A DNA stretch of 64,000 bases, taken from the NCBI RefSeq assembly GCF_000719115.1, contig NZ_JOEA01000017.1, positions 248,001 through 312,000 on the forward strand, given 5' to 3'. Numbering within the stretch: the first letter of the stretch is position 1; each line of letters opens with the position of its first letter. The stretch comes from Lentzea albidocapillata. GTDB taxonomy: Bacteria > Actinomycetota > Actinomycetes > Mycobacteriales > Pseudonocardiaceae. Made by a program: the position numbers and the translations under genes. This document shows positions 40,818 through 49,253 of this stretch, piece after piece. Below the pieces are notes generated by a model. It did not search any database, was not told the DNA's origin, and saw nothing but the letters and a program-made list of their open reading frames with translations.

Positions 40818-41273
40818 CTACAACGACTTCCCGAAGCAACGACTCTCCGGGTGGTCGCGGTACACGCCGAAGTTGTCGATCTGCTCGTATCCGCTGGACG
40901 TGTACAGGGCGATCGCCTCGGGCTGGCGCAACCCTGTCTCCAGCACCATCCGCCGCAGGCCAGCCTCGCTCGCGGTGAGTTCCAGGTGTGCGAGCACGAG
41001 CCGTGAAAGGCCCTTGCCGCGTGCGGAGTCGATGACGTACATCCGCTTGATCTCGGCGGCGCCGTCCAGCTCGTCGTTCACGCGCCAGCCGCCACAGGCG
41101 ACGGGTGCGTCGTCCAGGTAGCCGATGACGAAGTAGCCGAGCGGCGCGGCGAACTGCGCCGGATCGACCGGCGTGACGTCGACGTCGCCGTAGCGCTCGA
41201 CGTAGACCTGCTGGAGGTCGGCGATCATCTTGACCGAATCTGGATGGTCATACGCGCGCGTGCATAGTTCCAC
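40818..41273 (-). CDS. GNAT-family N-acetyltransferase
   Basis: 151 residues: VELCTRAYDHPDSVKMIADLQQVYVERYGD head, ACGGWRV, MYVIDSARGKGLSRLVLAHLE (acetyl-CoA loop) and LETGLRQPEAIALYTSSGYEQI. It resembles actinobacterial single-domain GNATs; substrate unknown. GTG 41273 directly follows a TAGAAT -10 box (8-nt gap to the start), suggesting leaderless transcription and fixing the start. Immediately downstream of a decayed TnpB element inserted on its upstream side. Confidence 0.85.
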   Translation of the reverse strand: MELCTRAYDHPDSVKMIADLQQVYVERYGDVDVTPVDPAQFAAPLGYFVIGYLDDAPVACGGWRVNDELDGAAEIKRMYVIDSARGKGLSRLVLAHLELTASEAGLRRMVLETGLRQPEAIALYTSSGYEQIDNFGVYRDHPESRCFGKSL

Positions 41274-41381
41274 GGGAATGAATTCTACCGAATTGCGGGC
41301 CGGTGCTCCGTCCTTCGGGGGCGGGCGAGGGCCCATTCGGGAGCCCCTTTGCGGCCGACCAGTTGTCGTACTGTTGCGCAT

Positions 41382-42700
41382 GTGAGCGATGTGGTCATGG
41401 TCCACCGGCAGTTCGGGCATCGCGCCCGGCTGGCGCTTGACACCGCCCGCAGAACGATGCTCGACGAGCAGGCTCACGCCGCGCGGGCGCTGTGGAATCT
41501 GCTGCATGACTGGTGGACGATGCAGGCCCGCGATCGCCGCACACTTGCCGCCGCCGATGCCGCGATCAGGCAGGCCCGTAAGGACATCGACTGGCTCACC
41601 GTCTTGCCCGCACAGGCAGCCCAGGCTGTGCTGAAGACTTACTTTCAGTCGTGGATGAACTGTTGGGAAGGCCGGGCAGCAGCACCGACGTTCAAGTCCC
41701 GGCTCCGCTCGTCTCTGGTCGTTGATGTTCCACAAGGCCGTGACTTGAAGGTCATCCGAGTGCATCGCCGATGGGGCATGGTCAACATTCCCAAGGCAGG
41801 CCGCGTCCGTTTCCGCTGGACACGAGAGCTGCCCGTCGGCAAGCACACAGACGACAACAACAGAGTCACCGGGGCGCGGCTGGTCAAAGACGCGCTGGGC
41901 TGGCACATCGCGTTCCGCGTCACCGCCACCACGCCCGAACCCGTAGCGCATACCGGCCCAGAGGTCGGGATCGACGTGGGTGTAACCGTGCCACTGGCGT
42001 TGTCCGACGGCAACCACCAGGACCACGGACGGCCCGCGCGGGCAGAGCACAACCGGTCCGACCGGGACAAGTGGCTCACCACGCCGGAGAAACGACGCCT
42101 CCTTCGGCTGGAACAACGGGCCGCTCACCGCAAAACCCACCGCATGCCAGGCGAACGCACCTCGAAGCGGCTACGCGTCACCTACGACCAGATCCGACGG
42201 CTTCGCGCAACAGCCACGCGCCGAGTCGTCGACTGGCAACACCACACGACCACCACCCTCGCCACCCATTACGGCACGATCGTGGTCGAACAACTCCAGA
42301 TACCGAACATGGTCAAATCCGCGCGCGGCACCATCGAGCAACCCGGCACTCACGTCGCCCAGAAAAGCGGCCTGAACCGCGCCATCAGCCAGGAAGCCTG
42401 GGGGCGCACGATCACGATGCTGGCATACAAAACCGCCCGCAATGGCGGCCAGCTCATCAAAGTCCCCGCGCCCGGAACCTCACAGCGCTGCTCAGTCTGC
42501 GCGATCATCACGCCCGCAGCCGCGAAGACCAAGCCACGTTCATCTGCAAAAACCCGGACTGCGGATGGACGGGCAACGCCGACCACAACGCCGCCCGCAA
42601 CATCCTGCACCTATACCGGACCGGCCATGCGCTGGTCCCGGCTGCCGGAAGGGCAGTCGTCAGGCGCGCACACCGCGTCAAGCCGCCCACCGCAAGGTAG
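41382..42700 (+). pseudogene. tnpB: TnpB (RNA-guided nuclease) gene with a frameshift in the zinc ribbon
   Basis: The N-terminal and RuvC-I/II parts are in one frame: GIDVGVTVPLALSDG (catalytic Asp), the Arg-rich central helix and IVVEQLQIPNMV (catalytic Glu), then GTSQRCSVC, the first zinc knuckle. The second half of the zinc ribbon and RuvC-III (FICKNPDCGWTGNADHNAARNIL, second catalytic Asp) continue in another frame that ends at 42700. The shift is around 42500-42510. The original product would have had ~440 residues. As read, the nuclease lacks RuvC-III and should be inactive, unless the shift is programmed or a sequence error. Confidence 0.85.
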
Positions 42701-42708
42701 GGCGGAAT

Positions 42709-42729
42709 CTCCCACGTTCACGTATGGAG
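42709..42729 (+). other. Right-end hairpin of the TnpB element (omega-RNA 3' scaffold)
   Basis: CTCC-ACGT/ACGT-GGAG stem with a 1x2 internal loop and TC loop, just before the element end. In IS605-type elements this region forms the 3' scaffold of the guide RNA, and the flanking host sequence serves as guide. Confidence 0.55.
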
Positions 42730-42735
42730 AGAGCT

Positions 42736-43704
42736 TCAAGCCCGCCAGTGCTCCCAGCCAGGAGGTTTTTCGTAGCTCCTGCCGTCGACCGTGACACCTT
42801 CGCCGGCGCGGACCGTGCCGATGGTCGTCCAGCCCGGCGGAACCGCCTTGGGGCCGGGGAACGTCGCCGCGAGGGCGTGGTCCTCGCCTCCGGTCAGCGC
42901 CCAGTGCCGCGCGTCCCCGCCGAGCGCCGACGCGACGTCGAGCAGGCGCGGGTGCAACGGCAGCAGTTCGGTGCGGATGTCGATCGCCACACCGGACGAG
43001 TCCGCGATGTGACTCAGGTCCTGCAGCAGTCCGTCCGAGACGTCGATCATCGACGTGGCGCCGGCCTCGGCGGCCCTGGGCCCCTCCTCGTACGGCGGCT
43101 CCGGGGTGCGCTGGGCGTTCACGATGCCGACCGGGGAACGGAATCCGCGGCCGAGCACGGCGAGTCCCGCGGCTGCCCAGCCGAGCCTTCCGGTGACCGC
43201 CACGACATCTCCCACGAGGGCTCCGGACCTCGTGATCGGCTCGAGTCCGTTCATGTCGCCCATGGCGGTGATCGAGATCACGAGTGTGGCGGAGCTGACC
43301 ATGTCGCCTCCGACGATGCCCGCGCCCGCCTTCGCCGCCTCGTCCCACAGCCCCGCCATGATCCCCTCGACGACCGACGCGGGGGTGTCCGCAGGGCAGG
43401 CGAAACCGACGAGCAGCGCGGACGGCAGCGCTCCCATCGCGACGACGTCGGCGAGGTTCACGGCAGCCGCTTTTCGGCCCACCTGCTCGGGACTGGACCA
43501 GTCGAGTCTGAAGTGGACACCCTCGACGAGCAGGTCCATCGAGGCCACCACCCGTCCGTCCGGGACGGCGACGACGGCCGCGTCGTCACCCGGACCGAGG
43601 ATGGTCGTCTCCGGCTGCGCCCGACCGGTCGTCACCCGGTGGATGAGATTGAACTCACCCACATCGGCGACCGTCTCCGCGTCGCGCGGCGGCTCCGGAC
43701 GCAA
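42736..43704 (-). CDS. thiL: Thiamine-monophosphate kinase
   Basis: Makes thiamine diphosphate, the active cofactor, from thiamine monophosphate. 322 residues with GEFNLIHRV start, GPGDDAAVV (ATP/Mg), DLLVEGVHF, NLADVVAMGALPSALLVGF, GGDMVSSATLVISITAMG and MIDVSDGLLQDLSHIA. TTG 43704 is favoured by a GGGAGG Shine-Dalgarno 5 nt away and matches a slightly extended family N-terminus; GTG 43662 is an alternative. The stop overlaps the right end of a TnpB insertion, so its terminator region has been replaced. Diverges from the Lrp-domain gene. Confidence 0.96.
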   Translation of the reverse strand: MRPEPPRDAETVADVGEFNLIHRVTTGRAQPETTILGPGDDAAVVAVPDGRVVASMDLLVEGVHFRLDWSSPEQVGRKAAAVNLADVVAMGALPSALLVGFACPADTPASVVEGIMAGLWDEAAKAGAGIVGGDMVSSATLVISITAMGDMNGLEPITRSGALVGDVVAVTGRLGWAAAGLAVLGRGFRSPVGIVNAQRTPEPPYEEGPRAAEAGATSMIDVSDGLLQDLSHIADSSGVAIDIRTELLPLHPRLLDVASALGGDARHWALTGGEDHALAATFPGPKAVPPGWTTIGTVRAGEGVTVDGRSYEKPPGWEHWRA

Positions 43705-43801
43705 AGTTGCCTCCCAATCTGAGCATTCGGAACCCCAACTGGGGTACGTTGCGTGACACGTTCCTACCTCGACCCAACCTGTCGCGACGAAGGGGCACGC
43801 C

Positions 43802-44035
43802 GTGGTGCATGCATACATCCTCATCCAGACCGAGGTCGGCAAGGCCGCCGCAGTCGCCTCCGAGATCTCCGGGATCGCCGGGGTAGCCACCGCAGAGGAC
43901 GTCACCGGTCCTTACGACGTCATCGTGCGCGCCGAAGCGGAGACCGTCGACCAGCTCGGCCAGCTCGTGGTCGCGCGCATCCAGAACGTCGAAGGCATCA
44001 CGCGGACACTGACCTGCCCGGTGGTTCATCTCTGA
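43802..44035 (+). CDS. Stand-alone Lrp/AsnC effector-binding (RAM) domain protein
   Basis: 77 residues containing only the RAM domain: VHAYILIQTEVGKAAAVASEISGIAGVATAEDVTGPYDVIVRAEAETVDQLGQLVVARIQNVEGITRTLTC. No DNA-binding helix-turn-helix. Such proteins bind amino acids or modulate full-length Lrp regulators; function is uncertain. GTG start. Conserved between thiL and ddl in actinobacteria. Confidence 0.92.
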   Translation: MVHAYILIQTEVGKAAAVASEISGIAGVATAEDVTGPYDVIVRAEAETVDQLGQLVVARIQNVEGITRTLTCPVVHL

Positions 44036-44054
44036 CCCGTGTTGTCATAACCGG

Positions 44055-44618
44055 GTGACTCAGCAGGAATCCACGTCGGCGCTGTCCCGGCCGCTGCTCG
44101 CGGCGGTCGGGCTCGCTGTGTTGCTCGCCATCGGTGTCGCCGGCCTCGGTCTAGTGCTGGGCACGGGAAACCAGACGCCTGACGTGCCCGGTCGCACGGG
44201 TCCCCTCGCACTGGTCTCGATCGACGCTCCATCCGCCGGCAGTCCGGAGTGCGCTTCGCTGGTCGAGAAGCTGCCGGTGGGGCTGCCGTCTGGCAAGGAC
44301 ATGCTGTCGCGCCGGGAGATCGCCACGCCCGCTCCACCCGCCACGGTGGCGTGGGGTGACGCCAAACACGATCCGGTGGTCCTGCGCTGCGGTCTGCCGA
44401 GGCCCAACGAGCTGTCGGCGACCTCGCAGCTGCGGGTGATCTCCGACGTGCAGTGGCTCGAGCTGCCCGGCTCGGACAGCTCGACCTGGGTGATCGTGGA
44501 CCGCGGCGTGTACGTGGCGCTGACGGTGCCCGCCGGCGCGGGCACCGGACCGTTGCAGGACATCTCCACGACCGTGCGTGACCTCCTGCCCAAGCAACCG
44601 GTCAAGACCGCGCCCTAA
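44055..44618 (+). CDS. DUF3515 family membrane-anchored protein
   Basis: 187 residues with one N-terminal transmembrane helix (PLLAAVGLAVLLAIGVAGLGLVLG) and an extracytoplasmic domain. It contains ECASLVEKLPVGLPSG, the VAWGDAKHDPVVLRCGLPRP motif (a likely metal/substrate loop with Cys) and VQWLELPGSDSSTWVIVDRGVYVAL. The family is conserved next to ddl in actinobacteria and may be linked to envelope synthesis; biochemical function unknown. It overlaps the ddl stop convergently by 4 nt. Confidence 0.88.
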   Translation: MTQQESTSALSRPLLAAVGLAVLLAIGVAGLGLVLGTGNQTPDVPGRTGPLALVSIDAPSAGSPECASLVEKLPVGLPSGKDMLSRREIATPAPPATVAWGDAKHDPVVLRCGLPRPNELSATSQLRVISDVQWLELPGSDSSTWVIVDRGVYVALTVPAGAGTGPLQDISTTVRDLLPKQPVKTAP

Positions 44619-45664
44619 CGCAGGCCTGAGCCGCGTGCGATCGCCGTCTCGATCAGCGTGGTCAGCAGCGTCGTGAAGTCGATGCCCGTCGCGTCCCACG
44701 CCTTGGGGTACATGGAGATCGGCGTGAAGCCGGGCATGGTGTTGAGCTCGTTGACGATCAGCTCGTTCTGCTCGGTGAGGAAGAAGTCCACCCTGGACAG
44801 ACCCTGGCAGTCGAGCGCCCTGAACGCGGTCACGGCCAGCTCGCGCAGCTGCGCGGTGGTGTCGTCGTCGAGCTTCGCGGGGATGTCGGCCTCGTAGGAG
44901 TCGTTGACGTACTTGGCCTCGAAGTCGTACCAGTCGGCGCCGTCGCCGACCGGGCGCAGTTCGGCGGGCAGCGAGGCCTCGACGCGGCCGTCCGGGAACT
45001 CCAGCACCGCGAGCTCGATCTCGCGGGGGTTCACCACGGCGGCCTCGATGATGACCTTGGGGTCGTGCTGGCGCGCCTCGAAGATCGCGGCGTCGAGGTC
45101 GTCCCAGTCGCTCACCTTGGAGATGCCGACGGACGACCCCGCGCGTGACGGCTTCACGAACACCGGCAGGCCGAGGTACTCGCGCTCGTCCAGCGTCAGC
45201 GTCGTGGCGGCGCGGTCGAGGGCGACGAACTTGCCGACGTTGATGCCCTCGGCCTGGAGGATCTTCTTGGCGAAGACCTTGTCCATGACGGCGGCGCTCG
45301 CGAACACACCGGGCCCGACGTAAGGAAGGCCACCGAGTTCGAGCAGGCCCTGGATCGTGCCGTCCTCACCCCACGCGCCGTGCAGCAACGGGAAGACGAC
45401 GTCGACGTCCTTCAGCGCGTGGCCGGGCTCGATCGCGACGACGGTCTGGTTGCGCAGCGTCGGGAGGTTGCCGGCGCCCGGCTCCAGCGCGCTCGGGTCC
45501 GTGCCGAGTGCCCACTGACCCTGCGGCGTGATGCCGATCGGCACCACCTCGAACCGGTCCGCGTCCAGGTGCGGCAGGACGCTCTTGGCGGACTGGCAGG
45601 AGACCTCGTGCTCGGAGCTGCGGCCACCGAAGACCACGGCCACCCTTGTCTTGCGCTGCGTCAT
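44615..45664 (-). CDS. ddl: D-alanine--D-alanine ligase
   Basis: Makes the D-Ala-D-Ala terminus of peptidoglycan precursors. 349 residues: RVAVVFGGRSSEHEVSCQSAKSV (ATP/D-Ala), LLHGAWGEDGTIQG, GSSVGISKV (the Ser of the D-Ala-D-Ala enzyme loop) and NELNTMPGFTPISMYPKAW, with the Tyr/Lys residues of a normal D-Ala ligase rather than a D-Lac (Van) type. GTG or ATG near 45664 follows a short spacer from the divergent GNAT gene. Confidence 0.96.
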   Translation of the reverse strand: MTQRKTRVAVVFGGRSSEHEVSCQSAKSVLPHLDADRFEVVPIGITPQGQWALGTDPSALEPGAGNLPTLRNQTVVAIEPGHALKDVDVVFPLLHGAWGEDGTIQGLLELGGLPYVGPGVFASAAVMDKVFAKKILQAEGINVGKFVALDRAATTLTLDEREYLGLPVFVKPSRAGSSVGISKVSDWDDLDAAIFEARQHDPKVIIEAAVVNPREIELAVLEFPDGRVEASLPAELRPVGDGADWYDFEAKYVNDSYEADIPAKLDDDTTAQLRELAVTAFRALDCQGLSRVDFFLTEQNELIVNELNTMPGFTPISMYPKAWDATGIDFTTLLTTLIETAIARGSGLR

Positions 45665-45720
45665 GCGGGCGACCCTACCCGTTTGGGCGATTGTGCCTAC
45701 CCGCCAGTTAGCCTCGCCGC

Positions 45721-46699
45721 GTGCTGCAGATCAAACCGCTCGACCTCGACGACGACGCCGAACTCCACGCCTACGCCGACGTGCGGATCGCGGCCGATCC
45801 GGGGTCGAGCAGGGAGCGGATCATCGCGTCACTGAGGGAGACGAACCCTGACTTCGGTGAGGTGGTCCGCCTGATCGCCCGCCGCGACGGCGAAGGCGTC
45901 GGCATCACCTCCGTGGGTCTGCTCGGTGGTGTGAACGCACGGCTGGCGATCGGCCCGATCACGGTGCACCCGGATCACCGCAGGCAGAGCATCGGCACCG
46001 CACTGCTGGAGCGGTTGCTGCCGGAGTTGCGCGATCGTGGCCGGGACACGTTCGAGAGCTGGGGCGTGATCAGGGGCAGCGCGGGCCAGCACTGGGCGGT
46101 GGCGAGCGGATTCGGCGTGGCGGCGTCCAGGGTGATCCAGCTGCTGACGGTCGACGACGCCGATCCGGTTTCCTGGGAGCTGGACGCACCGCGCGGATAT
46201 CGGCTGGAGCAGTGGATCGGTGCGACGCCGGAGCATCTGCTGACGTCGGTGGCCGCGACCCGGCAGTCGATCCGCGACGCGCCGGCCACGGGATCCGCGG
46301 TGCGGGCACCGGAGTGGACGCCGGAGGTGGTGCGAGCCGGGGAGGCCGAGGCTCGCGCCGACGGTGTCGAGCAACGCGTCGTCGTCGCGGTCGAGGAAGC
46401 CACCGGTCTCGTGGTCGCCCTGACCGACGTTCCGCTGCACCCAGGCGACTCGACGAACACACGCTGGGGAAGCACGATGGTTACCCCCACCCATCGCGGC
46501 CATGGGCCCATCGCCGCGCGACCGGATGTTGAGCCGAGCCATCAAGGCCCACATGCTGCGGTGGCTGGTCGCGGACCGGCCCGCGCTCGAACGCATCGAC
46601 ACCGGGACGGACGCGTCGAACTCCCACATGATCAGGGTGAACGAGCAGCTGGGCTTCGTCACGGACCGCGAAGTGGTCGTGGTCAGCCGGTCCTTCTGA
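45721..46699 (+). pseudogene. Frameshifted two-domain GNAT N-acetyltransferase
   Basis: The first ~260 codons are a clear GNAT (LQIKPLDLDDDAELHAYADVRIA, VHPDHRRQSIGTALLERLLPELRDRG). The second domain runs as VALTDVPLHPGDSTNTRWGSTMVTPTHRGHG and then continues in another frame as DRMLSRAIKAHMLRWLVADRPALERIDTG ... NSHMIRVNEQLGFVTDREVVV, ending at 46699. The shift lies near 46501-46515. It may be a true pseudogene or a base error; the reading on both sides is too good to be chance. Ends 17 bp inside the convergent mocR gene. Confidence 0.8.
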
Positions 46700-48053
46700 G
46701 CAACTCCGTCAGCACCGGCAGAGCGCTCACCAACTGCTCCCGCGAGCACGCGCTGTACCCGATGACGAGCCCCTGCAGCTTGGGCCGGTTCACGTAGTGC
46801 CGGGCCAGGCCGTCCACCCGCAGCCCGCGTTCGAGCGCCTGCCTCATCAGTTCGCGCTCCTGCTCGGCGCTGGGCAGCAGCACCACCACGTGCGCGCCCG
46901 CGTCGTCGCCGAGCACCTCGATGCCGGCGTCGGCGAACGTGTCGATGATGAGTGCGCGCCGTTCGGACAGCTCTCGCCGGAGCTTGCGCAGGTGCCGGCC
47001 GAGGTCGCCCATGCGTGCCAGTTCCACGACGACCCGCTGGCCCGCCGCCGCCGGGCTGGTGCCGGTCAGGTCGCGGTGTTCGAGGACGGTCGTGGCGATG
47101 TGCTCGGGGGCGACCATCCAGCCGGCGCCCAGGGTCGGCGTGAGGATCTTGCTCGTGGTGCCGAGGTGGACCACGACGTCGGGGGCCAGCGCGGCCAGTG
47201 ACGGCAGCGGCGCCACGTCGTACCTGAGTTCGCCGTCGTAGTCGTCCTCGATGACGAGCCAGCCGTCGCGCCGGGCCCGTTCCACCAGCGCGACCCGCCG
47301 TGCCGCCGACATGCGGCCGCCCAGCGGGTACTGGTGGGCGGGCGAGCAGTAGACGGCCTTCACGCCCGCCGGTACGGCCTCCGGGAGCAGGCCCTCGGCG
47401 TCGACCGCGGCCTGGACGACCTTCAGGCCGTTGGCGCGGAAGACGCCCACCGCCCGTTGGTAGCCGGGTTCCTCGACGGCCACCGCGTCGCCGCGCTTCA
47501 GCACCGCGACGGCGATCTCGGTCAGCACGGCGGTGGTGCCGCCGGTGGCCAGGACGGGGTCGGCGTTGACTGCGAGGCCGCGGTGGCGCAGCAGGTGTTC
47601 GGCGATGGCCTCGCGGTATTCGGGCAGGCCTGCGCGTTCGGGACGGGACAGCGGGGGCGCGTCCGCCGCGGCACGCCAGGCCCGGCGCCAGGCCGCGCGG
47701 TCGAGGCCACCGGCCCAGGGCGCGCCGGTGCCGAGGTCCACGAAATCGGTGATGACGGGCGCGACGGGTTTGCGCGAACGTTTGCGCAGCGGGCCGGGCG
47801 GCGTCGTGGTGACGTAGGTGCCGGAGCCGTGCCGACCGGCGATCCAGCCCTCCGCGTGCAACTGTTCGTAGGCGGCGGCGGTGACCGTGCGGGACACTCC
47901 GAGGGAGTCGGCCAACGCGCGCGTGGACGGCAACCGGTCACCCGCGCGCAGACGCCCCTCCGACGCGGCGGAACGCAGTGCGTCGGCGAGCTGGACGGCG
48001 AGCGGTTCGGCGGACTCGCGGTCCAGCGCGACGGGAAGCGCGGTCTCTGCCAA
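46683..48053 (-). CDS. MocR/PdxR-type GntR regulator with aminotransferase domain
   Basis: 456 residues. N-terminal GntR winged helix (PLAVQLADALRSAASEGRLRAGDRLPSTRALADSLGVSRTVTAAAYEQLHAEGWIAGRHGSGTYV) fused to a type-I PLP aminotransferase-like domain that contains GGTTAVLTE, SPAHQYPLGG, IEDDYDGELRYD (conserved YDGEFR-type motif) and a Lys-bearing LGTTSKILTPTLGAGW. These regulators use PLP or GABA-like ligands and usually control a divergent neighbour. The TTG start overlaps an AAAGTGG box. Divergent to the flavin split-barrel gene, a frequent pairing. Confidence 0.93.
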   Translation of the reverse strand: MAETALPVALDRESAEPLAVQLADALRSAASEGRLRAGDRLPSTRALADSLGVSRTVTAAAYEQLHAEGWIAGRHGSGTYVTTTPPGPLRKRSRKPVAPVITDFVDLGTGAPWAGGLDRAAWRRAWRAAADAPPLSRPERAGLPEYREAIAEHLLRHRGLAVNADPVLATGGTTAVLTEIAVAVLKRGDAVAVEEPGYQRAVGVFRANGLKVVQAAVDAEGLLPEAVPAGVKAVYCSPAHQYPLGGRMSAARRVALVERARRDGWLVIEDDYDGELRYDVAPLPSLAALAPDVVVHLGTTSKILTPTLGAGWMVAPEHIATTVLEHRDLTGTSPAAAGQRVVVELARMGDLGRHLRKLRRELSERRALIIDTFADAGIEVLGDDAGAHVVVLLPSAEQERELMRQALERGLRVDGLARHYVNRPKLQGLVIGYSACSREQLVSALPVLTELLRRTG

Positions 48054-48117
48054 AGTGGCCTTCTCAAATCGATGGAAAATGGCGCTTCAAATAATGCCAC
48101 TTCCGCCAGCACAGTGG
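48052..48117. promoter_or_regulatory. Candidate MocR operator region with three AAGTGG-type boxes
   Basis: AAAGTGG at 48052-48058 on the plus strand, its complement CCACTT at 48097-48102, and AGTGG at 48113-48117, with GGCATT/AATGCC symmetry between the first two. PdxR sites described in Corynebacterium have an AAAGTGGW core, matching these boxes. Confidence 0.6.
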
Positions 48118-48121
48118 AACC

Positions 48122-48766
48122 ATGACCACTGACGTGCAGCTCTCCCCCACCCCGCGCAGCACCGTCGTCCGCGGCAAGAAGCGAGCCGTCGAAGACCGTC
48201 AGGTGCTCTACGACATCCTCGACGCGGGCCTCGTGTGCCACCTCGCCGTGGAGGTCGACGGAGCGCCGTTCCTCATCCCCACCGCGTACGGACGGGACGG
48301 CAACCGCATCTTCCTGCACGGCTCGACGGGCTCACGGTCCATCAGGAGCATGCTGGAAGGCAAGCAGGTTTGCGTCGCGGTCACGCTCGTCGACGGCGTC
48401 GTCTACTCGCGGTCGGTGTTCCACCACTCGATGAACTACCGGTCCGCGATCATCCACGGCACCGCGAAGATCGCCGAGGACACCGCGCACGCCCTGCGCA
48501 CGATCGTCGAGCACGTCACGCCGGGTAGCTGGGACTACGCGCGCGAACCGTCCAAGAAGGAGCTCGCGCAGACGGCCGCGCTGGAGATCGACCTGACCGA
48601 GGCGAGCGTGAAGGTGCGCGAGGGCGGGCCGGGCGAAGAGCCGTCGGACCTCGAAGCGAACCTCGTGTGGGCCGGGCACATGCCGATCATCACGACGTGG
48701 GGCGCGCCCGTGCCGCACGAGACGGACAAGGCCATCCCGCCGCACGTCAGCGCACGGGGCCGTTGA
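48122..48766 (+). CDS. Pyridoxamine 5'-phosphate oxidase family (FMN split-barrel) protein
   Basis: 214 residues with the split-barrel flavin fold: [76 protein letters not shown]. This is the group often encoded opposite MocR regulators; it may reduce or bind a flavin/F420 substrate but specificity is unknown. ATG 48122 follows the operator boxes. Its last 20 bp overlap the convergent cysteine dioxygenase. Confidence 0.88.
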   Translation: MTTDVQLSPTPRSTVVRGKKRAVEDRQVLYDILDAGLVCHLAVEVDGAPFLIPTAYGRDGNRIFLHGSTGSRSIRSMLEGKQVCVAVTLVDGVVYSRSVFHHSMNYRSAIIHGTAKIAEDTAHALRTIVEHVTPGSWDYAREPSKKELAQTAALEIDLTEASVKVREGGPGEEPSDLEANLVWAGHMPIITTWGAPVPHETDKAIPPHVSARGR

Positions 48767-49205
48767 CCGGGTCGTAGCGGTACGAGTTCATGGCGCGTGT
48801 GCCGTGGCGGTAGACGTGGATCGACACGGCCGGATCCACGCCGTCGTTGCGCACCCGGTGCACGTAACCGGGCCCCCACACACGCGACTGACCAGCGTGA
48901 AGTGAGTGCACGACCTGGATCTTCGTGGTGACGACCTCGGTCAGCAGGCCGCTGACGACGGTGAACGCACCCGAGGTGTGGTCGTGGTCGTGCAGCGACG
49001 CGGTTTGACCGGGGAGCCAGCTCATCAGCCAGATCTCCTGGTCGTCGGTCTTGTCGACCAACGCCGAGAAGCGCTCCTCCGGGTCGTACCGGAGCAGGTG
49101 CTTCCAGCGGTCGCGGTCGGCAGCCCACGACAGAGCCACTCGAACGGGGTGCAGCAACGAGGAGTTCTCAGACAGCACGACGCTGTTCTCAGGAACGGCG
49201 AACAT
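48747..49205 (-). CDS. Cysteine dioxygenase
   Basis: 152 residues of the cupin CDO family (CDO type I): RYDPEERFSALVDKTDDQEIWLMSWLPGQTASLHDHDHTSGAFTVVSG with the iron ligands in HDHDHTSGAF and a third His in the RVWGPGYVHRVRNDG segment, and TRAMNSYRYDPVNG near the end. It oxidises cysteine to cysteinesulfinate, controlling cysteine level and sulfur catabolism. ATG 49205 is preceded by AGGACC 9-11 nt upstream and by a 12-codon leader ORF with four Cys codons (49254-49292). Confidence 0.92.
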   Translation of the reverse strand: MFAVPENSVVLSENSSLLHPVRVALSWAADRDRWKHLLRYDPEERFSALVDKTDDQEIWLMSWLPGQTASLHDHDHTSGAFTVVSGLLTEVVTTKIQVVHSLHAGQSRVWGPGYVHRVRNDGVDPAVSIHVYRHGTRAMNSYRYDPVNGPVR

Positions 49206-49253
49206 CGGAGAAAAGGTCCTAACCAGGCGAATGCGCGAAAAGAGGACGCGGGA

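Larger units (their letters stand above)
41290..42739 (+). mobile_element. IS605-family TnpB-only element (IS1341 type), decayed
   Basis: One TnpB gene without a TnpA partner. The right end has the typical subterminal hairpin (42709-42729) followed by GAGCTTCAA. The left end is not resolved; an approximate boundary is given. The element touches the thiL stop codon, which is the right flank. Confidence 0.7.

Noticed and set aside
41349..42794. A single 481-codon open frame for the transposase
   Set aside because: The last ~90 codons of this frame are non-homologous; the true TnpB end (CKNPDCG...DHNAARNI) is in another frame, so it is a frameshifted gene, not a variant protein.
45665..45720. 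Riboswitch or T-box before ddl or the GNAT gene
   Set aside because: Only 56 bp separate the divergent starts and no such fold is visible.
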